Shown here piece by piece: positions 7,137 through 14,003 of a DNA stretch of 17,295 nucleotides (its first letter is position 1; each line of letters starts with the position of its first letter). Source of the stretch: an uncultured Bacteroidales bacterium (lineage in GTDB: Bacteria > Bacteroidota > Bacteroidia > Bacteroidales > Muribaculaceae); the NCBI GenBank assembly GCA_900554845.1, contig USIY01000024.1, forward strand, positions 1 to 17,295. Direction: 5' to 3'. The translations under genes were made by a program, and so were the position numbers. The notes below the pieces were generated by a model, which was not told the origin of the DNA, searched no databases, and worked only from the letters and a program-made list of their open reading frames with translations.

Positions 7137-7442
7137 TTATCCAAGGGCCTTGGTCACATGAGAAGCAAGAACGGAACCCTCCATCTCACCGCTGCCTCGC
7201 CATACTTCCTGACCGGCCTTGTAGATTATAAATGTAGGTATGGACTGTACATCCAGAGCCTCCGCAAGCTGCTGATTGAGGTCAATGTCAAATTGATAAA
7301 CGTTAGCGCGACCCTGGAACAAATCCCGCAAGTCGGCTACCACCGGCATCATTCTCTGGCAATGAGGACACCATGAGGCATAAAATTCCACCAGGGCAAC
7401 GCCCGTGTCTTCTTTAAGTTTGTCATACAGTTTTGTATCCAT
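7137..7442 (-). CDS. Thioredoxin with a DsbA-like CPHC active site
   Basis: A single thioredoxin-fold domain of 101 residues (family about 105). The active site is WCPHC (24-28) instead of the usual WCGPC; CPHC is the DsbA motif and makes the disulfide strongly oxidising. The cis-proline is in SIPTF (Pro69). Other core features are normal (VEFYASW, then a YQFDIDLN strand). There is no signal peptide or lipobox, so as written the protein is cytoplasmic, which is unusual for an oxidase. It is followed after nine bases by the VKOR fusion, its likely reoxidase. The upstream gap (7443-7491) has no convincing TAnnTTTG, so expression could come from a weak promoter or read-through past the phosphorylase terminator. 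A reductive role cannot be excluded. Confidence 0.85.
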   Translation of the reverse strand: MDTKLYDKLKEDTGVALVEFYASWCPHCQRMMPVVADLRDLFQGRANVYQFDIDLNQQLAEALDVQSIPTFIIYKAGQEVWRGSGEMEGSVLASHVTKALG

Positions 7443-7491
7443 AATTCATATATTTTTCAGCTTACGGCAATACATGGCCGCATGCTCGGTT

Positions 7492-7535
7492 GTATAAATA
7501 AAAAACGCGGGATAAACCGAATGGTTCATCCCGCG
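7492..7535 (-). terminator. Strong rho-independent terminator after the phosphorylase gene
   Basis: The stem pairs CGCGGGAT (7506-7513) with ATCCCGCG (7528-7535), then AACC/GGTT after one mismatch, with a four-base loop. On the minus strand the stem is followed by TTTTTTATTTAT. It sits about 20 bases past the stop codon of the phosphorylase gene. Confidence 0.9.
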
Positions 7536-7555
7536 CATTGTTAGCTTTCGTGAAA

Positions 7556-10123
7556 TCAGATCCAGCGCATGTAAGCGAAGTCCTGACGGTGAGGCAGCGC
7601 CGCGTTCTTGGGATAGATGCGCAGTGCGTAACGGAAGATACCTGCTTCGAGCAGTTTGCCCTTAAGCTCGTAAGTGTAGACGTCGCCGTCTCGCTTCACG
7701 ATTTTCAGTTCTTCGCGTTTGTCGAAGGTATCCTGACCGTCCTTTTCGCGATAGAACACCAGCTCTACTCCGAGCGAGTCGCCCAGACCCTTGGTGTCGA
7801 TCACTGCCTTGGCGTCAAATTCCTCGCCGGTACGCTGTGCTCCATTGTCATTGCCGGTGTGGATTTCGCTGCTGATCACATCGATGCTGTCCCATTTGGA
7901 AGCAACTTCTTCCTTCCATGCCACGATCTCCTTGGCCTTCTCCGCGTTGTTACGGCTCAGTTCGGCGAAACGCTTTGCCTCGGGATCGTAGAAACGGCTG
8001 ATATAATCGTCAAGCTGACGCTTCATGGTGAAGATCGGAGCGATGTGGCCGATGCTCCGCTTGATGTACTGAATCCATTCGGGACTGTAACCCTTGGAAT
8101 TCTTGGCGAAGTACAAAGGAATGATCTCGTTCTCCAGCATAGAATAGATTGTGGCGGCGTCAAGCTTGTCCTGCTGTCCCTGGTCGGTGTAGGTGCGCTT
8201 GTCGGTCAAAGCCCAGCCTGCCTTCTCGTCGAGACGGTAGCCTTCGTACCACCATCCGTCGAGTACGGAGAAGTTGAGCACGCCGTTCATCTCGGCCTTT
8301 TCTCCCGATGTTCCGGATGCCTCCAGAGGACGCGTGGGAGTGTTGAGCCAGATATCGACACCGGTTACCAATCGTTTTGCAACGATCATGTTGTAGTCCT
8401 CAAGGAATATGATCTTGCCGCGGAACTGAGGCATGCGGCTGATCTCAATGATCCTCTTGATAAGTCCCTGACCGGCTCCGTCGGCGGGGTGAGCTTTGCC
8501 GGAGAACACGAACTGTACAGGATATGCCGGATTGTTCACGATACGCTCCAGACGCTCCAGATCCGTGAAGAGCAGATGCGCGCGTTTATATGTGGCGAAT
8601 CGACGGGCAAAACCGATGATCAGAGCGTTGGGGTTGATTTTCTCCACCACACGGATCACCTCCGTGGGATCTCCCTGGTTCTTGAGCCATTTCTCCTTGA
8701 AATCACGGCGCACAAAGTTGATGAACTTGTTCTTCAGCGTCATGCGCATGTTCCAGATATCCTCGTCGGGAACATCGAATATTCCTTTCCACATCTCGGG
8801 ATCGCTCTGATCATGGAACATTCCGGGATTCAGATGCTCTCCATAGAACGCTTTCCATTCCGAAGCGGCCCATGTGGGCATGTGCACGCCGTTGGTGACA
8901 TATCCTACGTGGCTTTCTTCCGGTGAATAGCCTTTCCATACCCCTGCGAACATACGCTTGGACACTTCCCCGTGCAGCCAGCTTACACCATTGGCTTCCT
9001 GACAGGTATTCAAAGCGAACACCGACATGGAGAAACGGTCGTTGGTATCGGGATTCTCGCGGCCCATATTCATAAGATCGGCCCAGCTGATACCCAGTTT
9101 AGCGGGATATTCACCAAGATATTTGCCTATCAAAGACTCCTCGAAGTAGTCATGGCCAGCAGGAACGGGAGTATGAACCGTATAGAGCGACGATGCACGC
9201 ACCAGTTCAAGAGCCACGTTGAACGACAGGCCGTCCTTCTGCACGTAGTCCACCAGGCGCTGCAGGTTCAGCAGAGCCGCGTGACCCTCGTTGCAGTGGT
9301 ACAGCTGCGTATGGATGCCCAGACGGTTAAGCATGATGATGCCGCCGATGCCAAGCAGATATTCCTGCTTGATTCGGTTTTCCCAATCGCCGCCGTAAAG
9401 TTTGTGGGTGATGGGACGGTCCCACTCCGAGTTCTTGTCAAGATCGGTATCGAGCAGGTAGAGCTTCATGCGGCCCACATTCACACGCCATACATGGCAG
9501 TAAATGATACGGCCCGGGAACGGGACTTCCAGAATCATGGGCTGACCGGTGGTCTCGTCCATCACAGGATCTATAGGAAGCTGGTCGAAATTCTGGCTCT
9601 CATAGTTGGCTATCTGCTGGCCGTCCATCGAAAGGCTCTGCGAGAAATATCCGTATTTATACAGGAAGCCGACAGCTGTCATGTCCACACGTGAGTCCGA
9701 CGCCTGCTTGATATAGTCACCGGCCAGGACTCCCAGACCTCCGGAATATATTTTCAGACAGTTGCACAGTCCGTACTCCATGGAGAAGTAGCTGACAGAC
9801 GGGATTTTTTTGTCGATCGGCTCCTTCATGTAGTCGTTGAATTCACGATACGTATCGTTGATACGCGACAACAGGGTCTTGTCTTTCAGAATTTCCTGAT
9901 AGCGCTCATAGCTGAGCTGCTGCAGGAGCATAACGGGATTCTCACCAACGGAACGCCACAGATCGTGATCCAGATCACGGAACAGGCTCTTGCCTGACGA
10001 ATTCCAAACCCACCACAGATTCTTGGACATTACCTCCAATGGTTTCAGCTCAGCCGGAATCTCGGCGCTGACAGTCATGGTACGCCAGTTGGGGGTGTTG
10101 GTGTTGCTAACTTTCAGTTTCAT
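7556..10123 (-). CDS. glgP: Alpha-glucan phosphorylase, GT35 family
   Basis: Cytoplasmic enzyme of 855 residues that releases glucose 1-phosphate from glycogen or related glucans using phosphate and pyridoxal phosphate. The N-terminal 100 residues (LWWVWNSSGKSLFRDLD) are the DUF3417-type cap of the alpha-glucan phosphorylase subgroup, followed by YFSMEYGL and SGGLGVLAGD (127-136). HCNEGHAAL (276-284), GYVTNGVH (407-414) and RRFATYKRAHLL (507-518) follow in order. The cofactor lysine is Lys609 in EASGTSGEKAEMNG. The stretch beyond about 700 is an extra C-terminal region ending in an immunoglobulin-like segment (YALRIYP). Length and motifs are intact. It follows the glycogen synthase gene after 49 bases with no terminator between, so the two are likely one operon for glycogen turnover. 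Some annotations call this subgroup a plain glycosyltransferase. Confidence 0.92.
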   Translation of the reverse strand: MKLKVSNTNTPNWRTMTVSAEIPAELKPLEVMSKNLWWVWNSSGKSLFRDLDHDLWRSVGENPVMLLQQLSYERYQEILKDKTLLSRINDTYREFNDYMKEPIDKKIPSVSYFSMEYGLCNCLKIYSGGLGVLAGDYIKQASDSRVDMTAVGFLYKYGYFSQSLSMDGQQIANYESQNFDQLPIDPVMDETTGQPMILEVPFPGRIIYCHVWRVNVGRMKLYLLDTDLDKNSEWDRPITHKLYGGDWENRIKQEYLLGIGGIIMLNRLGIHTQLYHCNEGHAALLNLQRLVDYVQKDGLSFNVALELVRASSLYTVHTPVPAGHDYFEESLIGKYLGEYPAKLGISWADLMNMGRENPDTNDRFSMSVFALNTCQEANGVSWLHGEVSKRMFAGVWKGYSPEESHVGYVTNGVHMPTWAASEWKAFYGEHLNPGMFHDQSDPEMWKGIFDVPDEDIWNMRMTLKNKFINFVRRDFKEKWLKNQGDPTEVIRVVEKINPNALIIGFARRFATYKRAHLLFTDLERLERIVNNPAYPVQFVFSGKAHPADGAGQGLIKRIIEISRMPQFRGKIIFLEDYNMIVAKRLVTGVDIWLNTPTRPLEASGTSGEKAEMNGVLNFSVLDGWWYEGYRLDEKAGWALTDKRTYTDQGQQDKLDAATIYSMLENEIIPLYFAKNSKGYSPEWIQYIKRSIGHIAPIFTMKRQLDDYISRFYDPEAKRFAELSRNNAEKAKEIVAWKEEVASKWDSIDVISSEIHTGNDNGAQRTGEEFDAKAVIDTKGLGDSLGVELVFYREKDGQDTFDKREELKIVKRDGDVYTYELKGKLLEAGIFRYALRIYPKNAALPHRQDFAYMRWI

Positions 10124-10172
10124 ATTGTTAATAAATCAATTTTAATTCTTGTTAATATCGGGGCAATTGTAT

Positions 10173-11864
10173 TTATCTGCGGAGATTTCGCGCCAAAGCG
10201 ATCTCATACGCGCGGTCATAATTAAGAATGAAGAATTTCCAGTCGGCTTTAGCCGATGTCAGGAACGCCATATTGCGCGCCTGCAGGCGCTCGCCGCCCT
10301 CTTCGGATATATAACCCAGAGCGGTATCGGCTATCTTGTCGGCGGCCTGGTTGTAATTGGAGTCGGTGCGCTCCACTACTTCGACACCGCATTTGTCAAG
10401 ACCGTTGTTGAAATTGTCGAGCACCCACTGTCCGAAGCCCGCCTTGTCGTCGGTGATGGTAGGGACACCGAAGGCCACACTCTCAAGCGGTGTGTAACCC
10501 CAGGGTTCGTAGTACGAGGGAAACATCGTCAGATCAAAGGCTGGCAAAAGGTCATAATAGGCAATGTCGATCACTCCGTCGTGTCCGTCAAGATAACTCG
10601 GCACATATATTACGTCGAGATTCTTGAATTTGCCCTGTTCCTCCAGTTGCTTTATGCGGATGAAAACCTCGTCGCTGCTTTCATTGTGCAGGCGGTGTGT
10701 TATAAAGTCGGGCACCGCCTTATCATCTCCGCCGAAACGCATGTTCGTGACCACCGCTCCGCTGGGCTCGCTTACCCATCCGGGAACAAGTATGAACGCC
10801 AAGGCCTTCTCCCCCTCATTCATACGGTCTTCCATGCGGACAAGAACATCCAGGAACATGTCCAGTCCCTTGTTCCTGTATTCATGACGTCCGGAAGTGG
10901 CAATCAAGGTTGTGGTCTCATCGAAAGTACTACCTGTCACCGCGCGCGCCACTTCAAACAGACGGTCTCTGCCATCTTTACGCAGACGGTTGTATTTTAC
11001 CGTTTTGGGCACGAAATCCGGCTCAAATCCGTTGGGTGTGACCACTTGCGGACGGATCTGAAGCAATTGCTCGCACTCGCGCGCAATGACCTCGCTGACC
11101 GTGGTGAAACAGTCTGCCGCATGCGCGGCGGCCTTCTCAAGGCTGTGTTTAGACTGCATGTTCAGCTGCTCTGCCATCTGGTCGCCGTTGTACTGTGTGA
11201 AATAATCGTACAGTGGCTTTCCGTTGCCGCAGATGCTGCGTCCTATGCTGGTGGCATGAGTGGTGAAAACTGTCGTGATCTTAGGATCGTGGGTGCGCAG
11301 ATACAGCAGACCCATGCCTGTGGTCCACTCGTCGAAATGAGCCACCACACGGCTTGAATTAACTTTTAAATGTTTGGCAAGAGCCTCTATCACCAGCGCC
11401 GATGCAACTGCAAAAGCGCAGCTTTCCTCATAATCTCCATAGGAATGCAAGGAATCGACACAATAATCGCACCACATCTCACCGTATATTTCACTGAGAT
11501 GCGACGCCGTGTCGCCCGGGTTCACAAGGACAACCTGCGGAGCACCTGGAACGTCCCAACGACCCACACGAACGCTGATGCCCCATGGAAGATCCAACTT
11601 GGTCTGGGCCTGCTTCAGCAATGTCTTTCTTTCCTTAAAGTATGGAGATGGATTTTCCTCAGTCCAAAAATCCGGACCGACAAAGATTAACTTCTCACCG
11701 AATTGCTCACCAAGGCAACGGGCCTTTGTCGACAAAACGGCATAGATTCCCCCTACCTTGTTGCAGACTTCCCAGCTCGTCTCGAACAACAGATCAATCT
11801 GATTAGCCACCGATATTGTAGCCTCATTGGAGGTTTTTATCGCAACTGTCTTGCGAGGTGTCAT
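10173..11864 (-). CDS. Glycogen synthase, eukaryote-like GT3 family
   Basis: Cytoplasmic retaining glycosyltransferase of 563 residues that extends alpha-1,4-glucan from a nucleotide sugar. It belongs to GT3, the animal/fungal family, rather than the usual bacterial GT5 GlgA. Evidence is the run WEVCNKVGGIYAVLSTKA (31-48), AHFDEWTTG (175-183), VFTTHATSIGR (199-209), TVSEVIARECEQLL (255-268), TPNGFEPDFVP (276-286), SGRHEYRNKGLDMFL (324-338) and the catalytic FPSYYEPWGYTPLE (448-461). It is shorter than the roughly 700-residue eukaryotic enzymes. The arginine-rich helix that binds glucose 6-phosphate and the phosphorylated tails are not evident, so regulation probably differs. GT3 enzymes favour UDP-glucose; donor choice is not visible. 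The start at 11864 gives the family N-terminus. The phosphorylase gene follows directly. About 290 bases of non-coding DNA lie upstream. Confidence 0.92.
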   Translation of the reverse strand: MTPRKTVAIKTSNEATISVANQIDLLFETSWEVCNKVGGIYAVLSTKARCLGEQFGEKLIFVGPDFWTEENPSPYFKERKTLLKQAQTKLDLPWGISVRVGRWDVPGAPQVVLVNPGDTASHLSEIYGEMWCDYCVDSLHSYGDYEESCAFAVASALVIEALAKHLKVNSSRVVAHFDEWTTGMGLLYLRTHDPKITTVFTTHATSIGRSICGNGKPLYDYFTQYNGDQMAEQLNMQSKHSLEKAAAHAADCFTTVSEVIARECEQLLQIRPQVVTPNGFEPDFVPKTVKYNRLRKDGRDRLFEVARAVTGSTFDETTTLIATSGRHEYRNKGLDMFLDVLVRMEDRMNEGEKALAFILVPGWVSEPSGAVVTNMRFGGDDKAVPDFITHRLHNESSDEVFIRIKQLEEQGKFKNLDVIYVPSYLDGHDGVIDIAYYDLLPAFDLTMFPSYYEPWGYTPLESVAFGVPTITDDKAGFGQWVLDNFNNGLDKCGVEVVERTDSNYNQAADKIADTALGYISEEGGERLQARNMAFLTSAKADWKFFILNYDRAYEIALARNLRR

Positions 11865-12031
11865 ATGATTTCTTTATAATTCGTTATTACGCAATTACTT
11901 AACTTAAACTTAATCTGATCATTTAGATAAATCATTCAGCAAGCACATGGTTTATCTACAGGATTCCTCACGGTATCGCCTTAACGGCACACCCTCAGGA
12001 GACAAGGATTAGTGTACCTCGGGTCATATTT
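11865..12031 (-). promoter_or_regulatory. Possible long structured leader of the glycogen synthase gene
   Basis: If transcription starts at the element at 12037-12044, the leader is about 165 bases. On the minus strand, 12000-11965 folds into one symmetric imperfect stem: TCCT/AGGA, an internal GAG/GTG loop, GGT/ACC, an internal GT/GAT loop, GCC/GGC and a five-base GTTAA loop. A second stem pairs 11924-11931 with 11951-11958 (8 bp). I recognise no known riboswitch. A second possible -7 box, TAAGTTTA (11905-11912, one base off), would give a leader of only about 35 bases. Confidence 0.35.
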
Positions 12032-12180
12032 ATCCGCAAAATTAATAAAAAATTCCCATTCAAAATATATTTTTTGAAAAAATCTTCATAAAACACCTAA
12101 TTTTTTGTCCTACATGTGCTATATTTTACACTTTATAACATTACATTGCATATTCTTATTAATCATTGCGCTTGCTGAAT
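11934..12180. repeat. Dispersed 11-bp inverted repeat flanking the glycogen operon control region
   Basis: ATTCAGCAAGC (11934-11944) recurs inverted as GCTTGCTGAAT (12170-12180), extending to 13 of 14 matched bases. The two copies bracket the promoter and leader of the glycogen synthase gene, 225 bases apart. Its role is unknown. Confidence 0.5.
12037..12064 (-). promoter_or_regulatory. Candidate promoter of the glycogen operon
   Basis: The minus strand reads TTTG (12061-12064), 16 bases, then TAATTTTG (12037-12044), an exact TAnnTTTG. The gap is a little short. Just upstream is an A/T-rich tract with the palindrome TTTTTTGAAAAAA (12069-12081) and further A/T runs to about 12160, which could act as an UP-type or bent-DNA element. 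No gene was seen in 12045-12175. Confidence 0.45.
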
Positions 12181-12207
12181 AAAAAAAGCCGTTCATTTCT
12201 GAACGGC
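12176..12207 (-). terminator. Rho-independent terminator of the DUF3127 gene
   Basis: The stem pairs GCCGTTCA (12188-12195) with TGAACGGC (12200-12207) around TTTC, and the minus strand continues TTTTTTTATTC. It lies about 33 bases past the stop codon. Confidence 0.9.
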
Positions 12208-12240
12208 CACGTGATACCTTGAATATTTTCGGCATTCTTA

Positions 12241-12621
12241 TCAGAACGGAAGATCATCTGACTCGTTTCCTTCCGGAGCTGCAAACGGATTTGGCGCGGG
12301 TTGGGGAGCGGGCGCTGCTGTGTAGCCTCCCTGCATAGGCGCGGGCTGCTCTCCATCCACCGGACGGGCGCTTAGGCAATTAACATCAGTATACCAACGT
12401 CCGTTGAACTCCCGGCTCTCTACCTCCACGTTCAATACATATTTTTTACCGTTTTCAAGCTGTATATTGTCGGCGCGGTCTCCGAATACCGTAAACTTAA
12501 CCTTACGCGGGTAAGTACCTGATGTCTCAAGCACATATTCATCTTTTTTCCAGGCGTTTCCTGCCTTTGACGTGCCGGAGGTCCTGCCCAGGTTCATGAT
12601 GATCAATCCTTCTAATTCCAT
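12241..12621 (-). CDS. DUF3127 OB-fold protein with an SSB-like acidic tail
   Basis: A 126-residue protein. Residues 1-85 fit the Bacteroidetes DUF3127 family: SKAGNAWKKDEYVLE, then YPRKVKFTVFGDRADNI, then VEVESREFNGRWYTDV. This is an OB-like beta fold resembling single-stranded DNA-binding proteins. A Pro/Ala/Gln-rich flexible linker (about 92-116) leads to the ending ESDDLPF. That tail closely copies the acidic tip with terminal Pro-Phe by which bacterial SSB recruits repair and replication proteins. DNA binding is therefore likely but inferred; the true family function is not established. I place the start at 12621 (MELEGL), not at an in-frame ATG at 12672, because the promoter -7 box overlaps that upstream codon. 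The gene is monocistronic, with its own promoter and terminator. A 5-bp hairpin (12648-12660, CGGCG/CGCCG) lies in its roughly 40-base leader. Confidence 0.85.
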   Translation of the reverse strand: MELEGLIIMNLGRTSGTSKAGNAWKKDEYVLETSGTYPRKVKFTVFGDRADNIQLENGKKYVLNVEVESREFNGRWYTDVNCLSARPVDGEQPAPMQGGYTAAPAPQPAPNPFAAPEGNESDDLPF

Positions 12622-12669
12622 TTTGATTTTTTGTATTGTTATCTCTGCGGCGTATCGCCGTTTAATGCA

Positions 12670-12701
12670 CAAAATTAACTAAAATTTCTCCTTGTTCCAA
12701 A
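12670..12701 (-). promoter_or_regulatory. Promoter of the DUF3127 gene
   Basis: The minus strand reads TTTG (12698-12701), a 20-base gap and TAATTTTG (12670-12677). Both boxes and the spacing match the Bacteroidetes primary sigma consensus, the best match in the window. It lies between the hydrolase stop codon and the DUF3127 start codon. Confidence 0.75.
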
Positions 12702-12715
12702 TCCAAATCACGAAT

Positions 12716-13357
12716 TTACCGCAAATAAGGGTTATATTTCTTCTCCCTGCCTATTGTGGTAGCCGGCCCGTGCCCTGGATAGACCGTGGTGTCGTCGGGC
12801 AGAGTCAGAAGTTTGCTCCTGATGGAATTTATTAAGGTTCTGAAATCTCCTCCCGGCAAATCGGTACGTCCTATGGACCCGTCGAACAACGCGTCACCGA
12901 CTATCACATATTTCCCTTCGGGATCGTACAATGCTATGCTCCCCGGCGAGTGTCCCGGCACATGGAGCACATCCAGCTCCCCGTCTCCCACCTTAACCTT
13001 GTCGCCATCCTCAAGATATGATGTCAATGAAACCGCGTCCAGCTTCTCTCGCATCCCGAACATCATAGCCTGCTGCTGCATGCGCGCGCCCAAAGTCTCG
13101 TCGCTTTTGTGTCCCAGAACCGGCACTTTGAATTTGTCGGCAACGAATTTGTCGCCGACGGCATGGTCCACATGCAGATGAGTGTTGATGACATGCGTCA
13201 CGGTCAATCCGTTACGCTCTATATAGTTCACGAGAGCGTTCTCCTCTTCAGGCTCTATCATCCCCGGATCGACAACTGCGCATTTCTTTGTGGCTTCGTC
13301 AACCACAACATACGTATTGATGCCGAACAGCGAGAATCCGAATTTCACCAGTTTCAT
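12716..13357 (-). CDS. Metallo-beta-lactamase fold hydrolase, glyoxalase II-like
   Basis: A 213-residue cytoplasmic metallo-hydrolase of the YcbL/glyoxalase II-like type, expected to cleave thioesters such as S-lactoylglutathione-like compounds; the true substrate is unknown. The metal ligands are complete: THLHVDH (His60, His62, Asp64, His65), GHSPGS (His136), GDALFDGSIGRTDLPGG (Asp155) and YPGHGP (His196). The ending TIGREKKYNPYL is typical of the family. The long C-terminal helical domain of classical glyoxalase II is absent, as expected for this shorter type. It starts seven bases after the rsmG stop codon and is probably the last gene of the glycine-cleavage operon. No terminator is visible after it, so some read-through into the DUF3127 gene is possible. 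Confidence 0.85.
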   Translation of the reverse strand: MKLVKFGFSLFGINTYVVVDEATKKCAVVDPGMIEPEEENALVNYIERNGLTVTHVINTHLHVDHAVGDKFVADKFKVPVLGHKSDETLGARMQQQAMMFGMREKLDAVSLTSYLEDGDKVKVGDGELDVLHVPGHSPGSIALYDPEGKYVIVGDALFDGSIGRTDLPGGDFRTLINSIRSKLLTLPDDTTVYPGHGPATTIGREKKYNPYLR

Positions 13358-13364
13358 AGTATTG

Positions 13365-14003
13365 TCAAATGTTTGGGGTATAAAGTAGTTTCTTGGTTAC
13401 AAAGAATGGTTCGGAAAAATACGAGGACAAATCGACCTGCTCTGTGATCTTTGACAAAGGGCCGAGTTCAGCCGTGACATCGCCTCCCTTCAATGTGATC
13501 AGGCCGTTCGGCACGGCATTCTTTTGGTCCTCGCCGGAAATATTTTTACGGCAAATTTTCAAAAGTTCCCGTTGCGGCATAACTGCGCGACTCACGACAA
13601 AGTCGAATTTCTCCTTCACTTCCGCCACATCTCCGTGATAGAACCGGACATTGGTCAAGCCGCATTGTTCCGCTATGTCGGCTGCCACTTTAAGTTTTTT
13701 GCCGGTACGGTCCACGAGCAGGAACTCTGTGTCCGGATTCATTACGGCGAGCGGCAGTCCGGGAAGACCGCCCCCGGTGCCGAAATCCAGAACTCGGCTG
13801 CCGGGTGCGAAACTTATGAACTTTGCTATTCCCAATGAGTGCAGAATGTGGTTGATTTCAAGATTGTCTATATCCTTGCGTGAAATGACGTTTATTTTTT
13901 CATTCCATTCAGGATATAGACTCATCATCACATCGAATTGCTCTTTCTGTCGGTCGGTCAGCGATGGAAAATATTTCTCGATTGCTCCGGCCATCGTCAA
14001 CAT
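13365..14003 (-). CDS. rsmG: 16S rRNA (guanine-527-N7)-methyltransferase RsmG
   Basis: SAM-dependent enzyme of 212 residues that methylates N7 of G527 in 16S rRNA; loss in other bacteria gives low-level streptomycin resistance. The N-terminus has the family pattern YFPSLTDRQKEQFDVMMSLYPEWNEKINVISRKD. The SAM motif is VLDFGTGGGLPGLPLA (71-86), followed by LLVDRTGKKLKV and the FDFVVSRAV strand. Length is normal (about 205-215). The start at 14003 overlaps the lpd stop codon by seven bases; an alternative ATG at 13994 removes the overlap. Close packing between lpd and the hydrolase suggests co-transcription, not a functional link. Confidence 0.93.
   Translation of the reverse strand: MLTMAGAIEKYFPSLTDRQKEQFDVMMSLYPEWNEKINVISRKDIDNLEINHILHSLGIAKFISFAPGSRVLDFGTGGGLPGLPLAVMNPDTEFLLVDRTGKKLKVAADIAEQCGLTNVRFYHGDVAEVKEKFDFVVSRAVMPQRELLKICRKNISGEDQKNAVPNGLITLKGGDVTAELGPLSKITEQVDLSSYFSEPFFVTKKLLYTPNI

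Noticed and set aside
7538..8926. 462-codon plus-strand open frame opposite glgP
   Set aside because: Same reason: it is antisense to intact phosphorylase coding sequence, with no recognisable domain.
10149..11357. 402-codon plus-strand open frame opposite the glycogen synthase gene
   Set aside because: Antisense shadow of an intact GT3 gene; no ribosome site or promoter supports it.
11865..12031. TPP, cobalamin or glycine riboswitch in the glycogen leader
   Set aside because: None of the conserved cores of these classes could be matched by eye.
12622..12672. Upstream start for the DUF3127 protein at 12672
   Set aside because: The promoter -7 box (12670-12677) overlaps it, and family members start at the MELEGL-like position.
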